Below are positions 59,998 to 64,000 of a stretch of 64,000 nt of DNA, in pieces. The number at the start of each line of letters is the position of its first letter. Position 1 is the first letter of the stretch. Under the pieces are notes generated by a model, which did no database searches, was not told where the DNA came from, and worked only from the letters and a program-made list of their open reading frames with translations. This DNA is from an uncultured Erythrobacter sp. (lineage in GTDB: Bacteria; Pseudomonadota; Alphaproteobacteria; Sphingomonadales; Sphingomonadaceae): assembly GCF_947499705.1 (NCBI RefSeq), contig NZ_CANMPJ010000001.1, forward strand, positions 1,895,501-1,959,500. Direction: 5' to 3'. The translations under genes were made by a program, and so were the position numbers.

Positions 59998-61164
59998 TCA
60001 ACGATCCGTTCGAACCGCTCCGGCCTCGCGCACCGCTTCAAGCGTCGGGTAGCCATTGACCGCCATCAGCAAGTCCGCCTCGGCCAGGATCGAACGCAGC
60101 ACCCACTCCGCCCCTTTCGCCCCGCCCAGTGCCAGTCCGTAAGTGTAGGGACGGCCCACTCCCACGGCGGTCGCACCCAATGCCAAGGCCTTGACCGCGT
60201 CGCTGCCCGAGCGAATTCCGCTGTCAAACAGGACCGGCAGATCGCCTGCGGCTTTCACCACATCACCCAGCAGATCGATGGTCGCGATGCCGCCATTGGC
60301 CTGACGCCCGCCGTGATTGGAGCAGTAGATCGCATCGGCTCCATGTTCGACCGCTTTGCGCGCATCGTCCGGATGGCAAATCCCTTTGAGCACAATCGGC
60401 AGGTCGGTGACCGACTTGAACCATTCGATATGCTCCCAGGTCAGCACCTGCCCGAAGGTCGCGGCCCAGATCATGATCGCCGTCTGCATGTCCTCTTCGG
60501 GCGGCTTCGGCAGCAGCTTGAGGAATTCCGGATCGGTCATGTAATTCTGAAGCACCTTGCCGCGCAGTTGCGGAAAGTTCGACGCATTCAGATCGCGCGG
60601 TCGCCAGCCGGTCACCCAAGTGTCCAAGGTCACCACCAGCGCCTTGTAACCCGCCTTCTCGGCGCGCTTGATCATGCTCTCGGCAACATCCTTGTTGCGA
60701 GAGGTGTATAGCTGGAACCACGGCGCCGTGTCGCCGCACGCGGCATAAACATCCTCGAGCGGATCGTTCGAAAGCGTCGAGGCGCAGAATGGAACGCCAG
60801 TCGCCGCCGAAGCCTGCGCTGCTGCGATATCGCCGTGGCGATCCTGCGAAGCTTCCCCGTTGAGGCCAATCGGAGCCATGAACAGCGGGTTGTCGTATTT
60901 CTGGCCGAAGATCTCGATCGACAGGTCACGCTCACCGCAATCGACCATCATGCGCGGGATCATACCCCAGTGATGAAACGCGTCGGCGTTCTGGTCCTGC
61001 GTATGCTCATCGCCGCAGCCGCCGGCGACATAGTTCGTCATCATCGGCCCGAGCGCCTCGTGCGCGCGCTTTTCCAGCGTGGCGAAATCGACCGGATAAT
61101 CAGGCAGTTTGCCTTGCAGACCGGCGTTATAGATCTCGTTCTGCATCGCGCCGAAATAGCTCAT
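59998..61164 (-). CDS. FMN-dependent alpha-hydroxy-acid oxidizing protein
   Basis: A 388-residue TIM-barrel flavoprotein of the lactate-oxidase/glycolate-oxidase/LldD family. NYVAGGCGDEHTQDQNADAFHHW contains the catalytic-region start. PLFMAPIGLNG, PWFQLYTSRNKDV, LVVTLDTWVTGWRPRDL and LPIVLKGICHPDDARKAVEHGADAIYCSNHGGRQ (active-site Lys, His and Arg) follow. The C-terminal FDSGIRSGSDAVKALALGATAVGVGRPYTYGLA is the phosphate-binding loop. It oxidises an L-2-hydroxy acid; the acceptor (O2 or quinone) is not known. GAGAGGACACAAG precedes the ATG. Confidence 0.94.
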   Translation of the reverse strand: MSYFGAMQNEIYNAGLQGKLPDYPVDFATLEKRAHEALGPMMTNYVAGGCGDEHTQDQNADAFHHWGMIPRMMVDCGERDLSIEIFGQKYDNPLFMAPIGLNGEASQDRHGDIAAAQASAATGVPFCASTLSNDPLEDVYAACGDTAPWFQLYTSRNKDVAESMIKRAEKAGYKALVVTLDTWVTGWRPRDLNASNFPQLRGKVLQNYMTDPEFLKLLPKPPEEDMQTAIMIWAATFGQVLTWEHIEWFKSVTDLPIVLKGICHPDDARKAVEHGADAIYCSNHGGRQANGGIATIDLLGDVVKAAGDLPVLFDSGIRSGSDAVKALALGATAVGVGRPYTYGLALGGAKGAEWVLRSILAEADLLMAVNGYPTLEAVREAGAVRTDR

Positions 61165-61242
61165 CTTGTGTCCTCTCCTGCGTCTCTCTTTGACGCGGAG
61201 ATTGAGCCGATGCGCAAGCGCCCGGCAAGCGATTTTATCGGA

Positions 61243-61620
61243 TCAACTGACGAGCCGCTGGATTTGGGGCCGCACTTTGAGGAACCGGACATAGAGCCAT
61301 TCAAGCACGCGCAACACGGCGCGATTGCGGGCTACCCGCCCCAACCATCGCATGCTCGGTATCGCCCGCCACATCGCCGCGAAAGCCTCTGCTCCGCTCA
61401 ACACGCGGCCATCTTCCTCGGCGTGGAACCGCGCAAGCAATTCGCGCTGATCGATGGGGCAGGACGGGTCAGCGTCTTCGGACACGTCGACGAAGTCGAT
61501 GGCCCTGTCACGGTCGAGCCGCCGCATCAGCGCAATCTCGCGTTGGCACAGCGGACAGGCACCGTCGAACCAGACTTTCAGCTTGGGAGAAGACGCATCG
61601 GACACACCCCCTGAATGCAT
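61243..61620 (-). CDS. DCC-family (DUF393) thiol-disulfide oxidoreductase-like protein
   Basis: A 125-residue protein. KVWFDGACPLCQREIALMRRLD is the family signature, with the DGxCPLC motif resembling the CxxC of thioredoxins. IDFVDVSED, FHAEEDGRVLSGAEAFAAMWRAIP and a C-terminal WLYVRFLKVRP helix follow. DCC proteins are thought to handle disulfides, but their function is unproven. It lies 19 bases upstream of... on the opposite reading order it follows the GH97 gene (stop 61640 is 19 bases after... in transcription order before it), so they may be co-transcribed. Confidence 0.88.
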   Translation of the reverse strand: MHSGGVSDASSPKLKVWFDGACPLCQREIALMRRLDRDRAIDFVDVSEDADPSCPIDQRELLARFHAEEDGRVLSGAEAFAAMWRAIPSMRWLGRVARNRAVLRVLEWLYVRFLKVRPQIQRLVS

Positions 61621-61639
61621 CCTCCCCGCTTTCGTTCCG

Positions 61640-63715
61640 CTACTGCTTGATGAACCGCACCGCCGCGCCGCCCGACGACGCGAGCGGCAGCGTCATGGTT
61701 TCACCTGCTGTCAAATCGCGGCTCTCGATCACGTAGCTGTAGGGATTGGTGTCCCAATGCGCGTCATCGCCATCGCGATAGACCTGCGCCGTGTAGGTCG
61801 CGCCCGGCTCGAGGAAGTCGAGCGTCACGGTGACATTGCGAGCCGTCGCGTCGGTGACTGCGCCAAGGAACCAGTCGGTCCCGCCGCGCTCCTGCCGCGC
61901 GATCGCGACATATTCGCCGACTTCGCCTTCGAGCGCGACGCTCTCCTCCCAGTCGGCTGGCACATCCTTGATGAACTGAAACGCCTCCATACGCTCCTCA
62001 TAATGCTCGGGCAGATCGGCCGCCATTTGCAGCGGTGAATAGAGCACAACGTATAGCGCGAGTTGCTTGGCCAGTGTTGTCTGAGGCCTGTTCGAAGCAT
62101 CGCCGCGCTGCATATCTTCACGCACCGGCGGCTTCTCATTGGGCCGCAGGTTGAAGATGCCCGGTGTGAAATCCATCGGGCCGCTCAGCATGCGCGTGTA
62201 AGCGAGGATCGAGATATGCTCGGGTGGATTGGGTGGCGTGCCCCACGCGTTGAACTCCATTCCCCGAGCGCCTTCACGGGTCATCCAGTTGGGATAAGTG
62301 CGGCGAAGTCCCGTATCCTTGACCGGCTCGTGTGCGTTGATCGAAATCTTGCGCTTGGCGGCCTCGCGCACGGCGTGCAGGTGATGGTCGACCATGAATT
62401 GACTGTCGTGCCATTCATATTGTTTCACGCCATCTTCGTCATAACTGACGATATCGCCCGCATCGGCGACGTAGCCGGTCTTCACCTGCGTAACGCCGAC
62501 CTTTTCGTAAAGGTCATATGCGTCGCCCATCTGCGCTTCGTAATTGGCGACATTGCCGCTCGTTTCGTGGTGGCCGATAATCCGCACACCCTTCGACATA
62601 GCGTATTTGCTCAGCTCCTCGAGATCGAAATCGGGATAGGCTTCGGTGAAATTGAATAGCTCACCATTGTTGAACCAGTCGCCGTCCCAGCCGATGTTCC
62701 AACCCTCGACCAGCACGCCTTTGAACCCATGCTCGGCAGCGAAATCGATATAGCGCTTCGTGTCTTCATTGTTGGCGCCGTGGACACCGTCATTGCCCCA
62801 GGTGCGCTCGCGAATATGCATGGCCCACCAGATGCCGACATATTTGCCGGGTTCCACCCAAGAGACGTCGCCCAGCTTGTTGGGCTCGTTGAGATTGAGA
62901 ATGATGTCGGAATTGATCAATCCCGGAGCATCGGGCGCAATCTGGATCGTACGCCATGGAGACTTGAACGGAGCCTTGGTGTGCACCTTGATACCGTCCG
63001 ATCCAGCACGCAGCTCTGCTTCGAAACTGCCGGGACGGAGCGCAAGCAGCGACATGCCCGAGTAATCGACCAATGCCGCTTCGTGGATTGAAATGTGCAG
63101 CCCGTTCGGCTGGCGGAAAGTCACCGGAGTGTGCGCGTCGTCGACCACAGCCGCCTTGCCGGTGCGATAGATGTATTCGTAGCGATTGAACTGCCGGCTG
63201 GGCGTCCACCATGCATCGGCATCGCCGCCAATGCTGAATTGCGTCAGTTCATCGGTGATCCGGATATCGCCTGCGAGCGCCTCGGTCGGTAGCAGCTCAT
63301 AACGAAAGCCGAGGCCCGTATCGAAGACACGGAAAGCCACAACCATCGCACGCGCAGGCCCCTCCTTGGGAATAAATCCTACCCGCAATTCATTGTAGTG
63401 GTTGCGCACCAATCGCCGCTCGCCCCAGGGTTGCTCCCAGGTTTCGTCGGTCGTGGTGACGTCTGCCGTACCCCTGATCTCAAGGCCGTCCTCGAACCCG
63501 TGATGATCGGCGAACAGCAGCCCAAGCCGCGCGGGCTCCATCACGACCTCACCGCCATAGCTAACTGTGTAGGTCGCGTGTCCGCCTTCGTCCGATACGG
63601 CTACGGTGATATTTCCATCGGGAGACGAGACTTCGAGAGTCCCTGCGTGAAGCGGTCCGAACGCCGTCAGGCCAAGCACCAGCGCAGCGGCAAGTTTCAT
63701 CCATGATCCCAGCAT
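61640..63715 (-). CDS. Glycoside hydrolase family 97 protein (alpha-glucosidase-like)
   Basis: A 691-residue secreted enzyme. GGGAGAGAGAG precedes the ATG at 63715, which starts a signal peptide (LAAALVLGLTAFGPLHAGT). The N-terminal beta-sandwich (LEVSSPDGNITVAVS), the barrel with YVGIWWAMHIRERTWG, KGVLVEGWNIGWDGDWF, VRIIGHHETSGNVANYEAQM and ISINAHEPVKDTGLRRTYPNWMTREGARGMEFNAWG, and a C-terminal sandwich fit GH97 (SusB family). It cleaves alpha-glucosidic or alpha-galactosidic bonds in the periplasm. Operator-like palindromes lie just upstream. Confidence 0.95.
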   Translation of the reverse strand: MLGSWMKLAAALVLGLTAFGPLHAGTLEVSSPDGNITVAVSDEGGHATYTVSYGGEVVMEPARLGLLFADHHGFEDGLEIRGTADVTTTDETWEQPWGERRLVRNHYNELRVGFIPKEGPARAMVVAFRVFDTGLGFRYELLPTEALAGDIRITDELTQFSIGGDADAWWTPSRQFNRYEYIYRTGKAAVVDDAHTPVTFRQPNGLHISIHEAALVDYSGMSLLALRPGSFEAELRAGSDGIKVHTKAPFKSPWRTIQIAPDAPGLINSDIILNLNEPNKLGDVSWVEPGKYVGIWWAMHIRERTWGNDGVHGANNEDTKRYIDFAAEHGFKGVLVEGWNIGWDGDWFNNGELFNFTEAYPDFDLEELSKYAMSKGVRIIGHHETSGNVANYEAQMGDAYDLYEKVGVTQVKTGYVADAGDIVSYDEDGVKQYEWHDSQFMVDHHLHAVREAAKRKISINAHEPVKDTGLRRTYPNWMTREGARGMEFNAWGTPPNPPEHISILAYTRMLSGPMDFTPGIFNLRPNEKPPVREDMQRGDASNRPQTTLAKQLALYVVLYSPLQMAADLPEHYEERMEAFQFIKDVPADWEESVALEGEVGEYVAIARQERGGTDWFLGAVTDATARNVTVTLDFLEPGATYTAQVYRDGDDAHWDTNPYSYVIESRDLTAGETMTLPLASSGGAAVRFIKQ

Positions 63716-63749
63716 TTCTCTCTCTCCCGCAGGCTCTTCTGCAAAATCC

Positions 63750-63763
63750 TGCAAATATTTGCA
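63750..63763. promoter_or_regulatory. Operator-like palindrome upstream of GH97 (site 1)
   Basis: TGCAAATATTTGCA is a perfect 14-base palindrome 35 bases upstream of the GH97 start. A second site of the same form (TGCAAA-N2-TTTGCA) lies 65 bases away at 63815-63828. The form is typical of a dimeric regulator; LacI-type control of glucan genes is an inference. Confidence 0.65.
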
Positions 63764-63814
63764 CTCTCGGTCGCGCATAATATGAATTTCCCTCTTTTCT
63801 CCAAGTGAAAACTA

Positions 63815-63828
63815 TGCAAATTTTTGCA
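63815..63828. promoter_or_regulatory. Operator-like palindrome (site 2)
   Basis: TGCAAATTTTTGCA matches site 1 in both half-sites (TGCAAA and TTTGCA). It lies between the GH97 gene and the divergent lipoprotein gene, 44 bases before the ATG at 63872, so both genes may share control. Confidence 0.6.
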
Positions 63829-63871
63829 CAGAAGGACGGTTTGCGGGATCAAGCCGCCGCGAGGGGATCAC

Positions 63872-64000
63872 ATGGCGACCACCATCCGCATGACGAAATT
63901 GCTGGCAGGTTGTGCTTGCGCGCTGGCTTTGAGCGCTTGCGGGGGAGAAGACAACGCGCCCGCTCCGGCAGGAGCCGCAATCGGTGGCGGCGGGCCGACG
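63872..64000 (+). CDS. N-terminus of a lipoprotein (runs off the window)
   Basis: The frame is open from ATG 63872 to the end of the window (43 codons). GAGGGGATCAC precedes the start. The sequence (LLAGCACALALSACGGEDN) is a lipoprotein signal with the lipid Cys near residue 27, followed by a Pro/Ala/Gly-rich linker. Its divergent position across the two palindromes suggests a role in carbohydrate use, but the domain is not visible. Confidence 0.7.
   Translation, partial: MATTIRMTKLLAGCACALALSACGGEDNAPAPAGAAIGGGGPT

Overview
The window (about 60% GC) looks like chromosome from an alphaproteobacterium of the order Sphingomonadales, most likely an Erythrobacter/Altererythrobacter-type organism. 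The best evidence is a circularly permuted two-piece tmRNA gene, which is the alphaproteobacterial arrangement. An UrcA-family protein, a PspC-domain operon, an Anbu proteasome-type operon, a large TonB-dependent receptor and many GTG/TTG or overlapping starts fit as well. No prophage, integrase, IS transposase, CRISPR array, rRNA or ordinary tRNA was seen. The placement is inference from gene content; no database search was run.

Layout. 1-2.3 kb: a partial membrane protein, small hypotheticals, a GNAT acetyltransferase, the tmRNA (ssrA) and a structured intergenic repeat. 2.3-8.1 kb: mscL, then a tightly coupled seven-gene cluster of lemA plus six consecutive TPM-domain (YgcG-like) genes. 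8.1-10.5 kb: NUDIX hydrolase, SDR oxidoreductase, then a minus-strand operon of three tiny membrane peptides sharing an (I/V)PASP motif, followed by pspC, with a sigma-54-like promoter. 10.7-19.5 kb: recF, an SGNH esterase, an ABC exporter pair, a membrane protein and a TonB-dependent receptor. 19.9-28.6 kb: typA/bipA, small secreted proteins, a winged-helix/TPR regulator, thioredoxin plus CcdA, a VOC protein, an extensin-like lipoprotein and a LuxR-type regulator with a degenerate receiver. 28.7-33.8 kb: the Anbu operon (alpha/beta hydrolase, ATP-grasp, alpha-E, transglutaminase, Anbu). 33.9-41.4 kb: two DUF3617 proteins, uvrB, two small proteins, DsbD and a UbiH-type hydroxylase. 41.4-47.7 kb: a mitofilin-like protein, hemD, hemC, and divergently tsaD-gpsA-flippase. 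48-52.2 kb: a VWA lipoprotein, a helix-hairpin-helix protein, a single-domain response regulator and glutaryl-CoA dehydrogenase. 52.4-59.7 kb: maiA and a fumarylacetoacetase-family hydrolase, a YbaK-cupin-frmA operon, alternative oxidase, alanine dehydrogenase and an aldehyde dehydrogenase. 60-64 kb: an FMN alpha-hydroxy-acid oxidase, a DCC protein, a GH97 glycosidase and the start of a lipoprotein.

Functional themes are housekeeping (RecF, UvrB, TypA, TsaD, tmRNA, HemC/HemD), envelope upkeep (LemA/TPM, PspC peptides, MscL, thiol transfer by CcdA-Trx and DsbD) and catabolism (tyrosine-type end steps, glutaryl-CoA, formaldehyde, glucans). The least explained parts are the amplified TPM cluster, the tiny PASP peptides upstream of pspC, and the dispersed intergenic repeats and operator-like palindromes.
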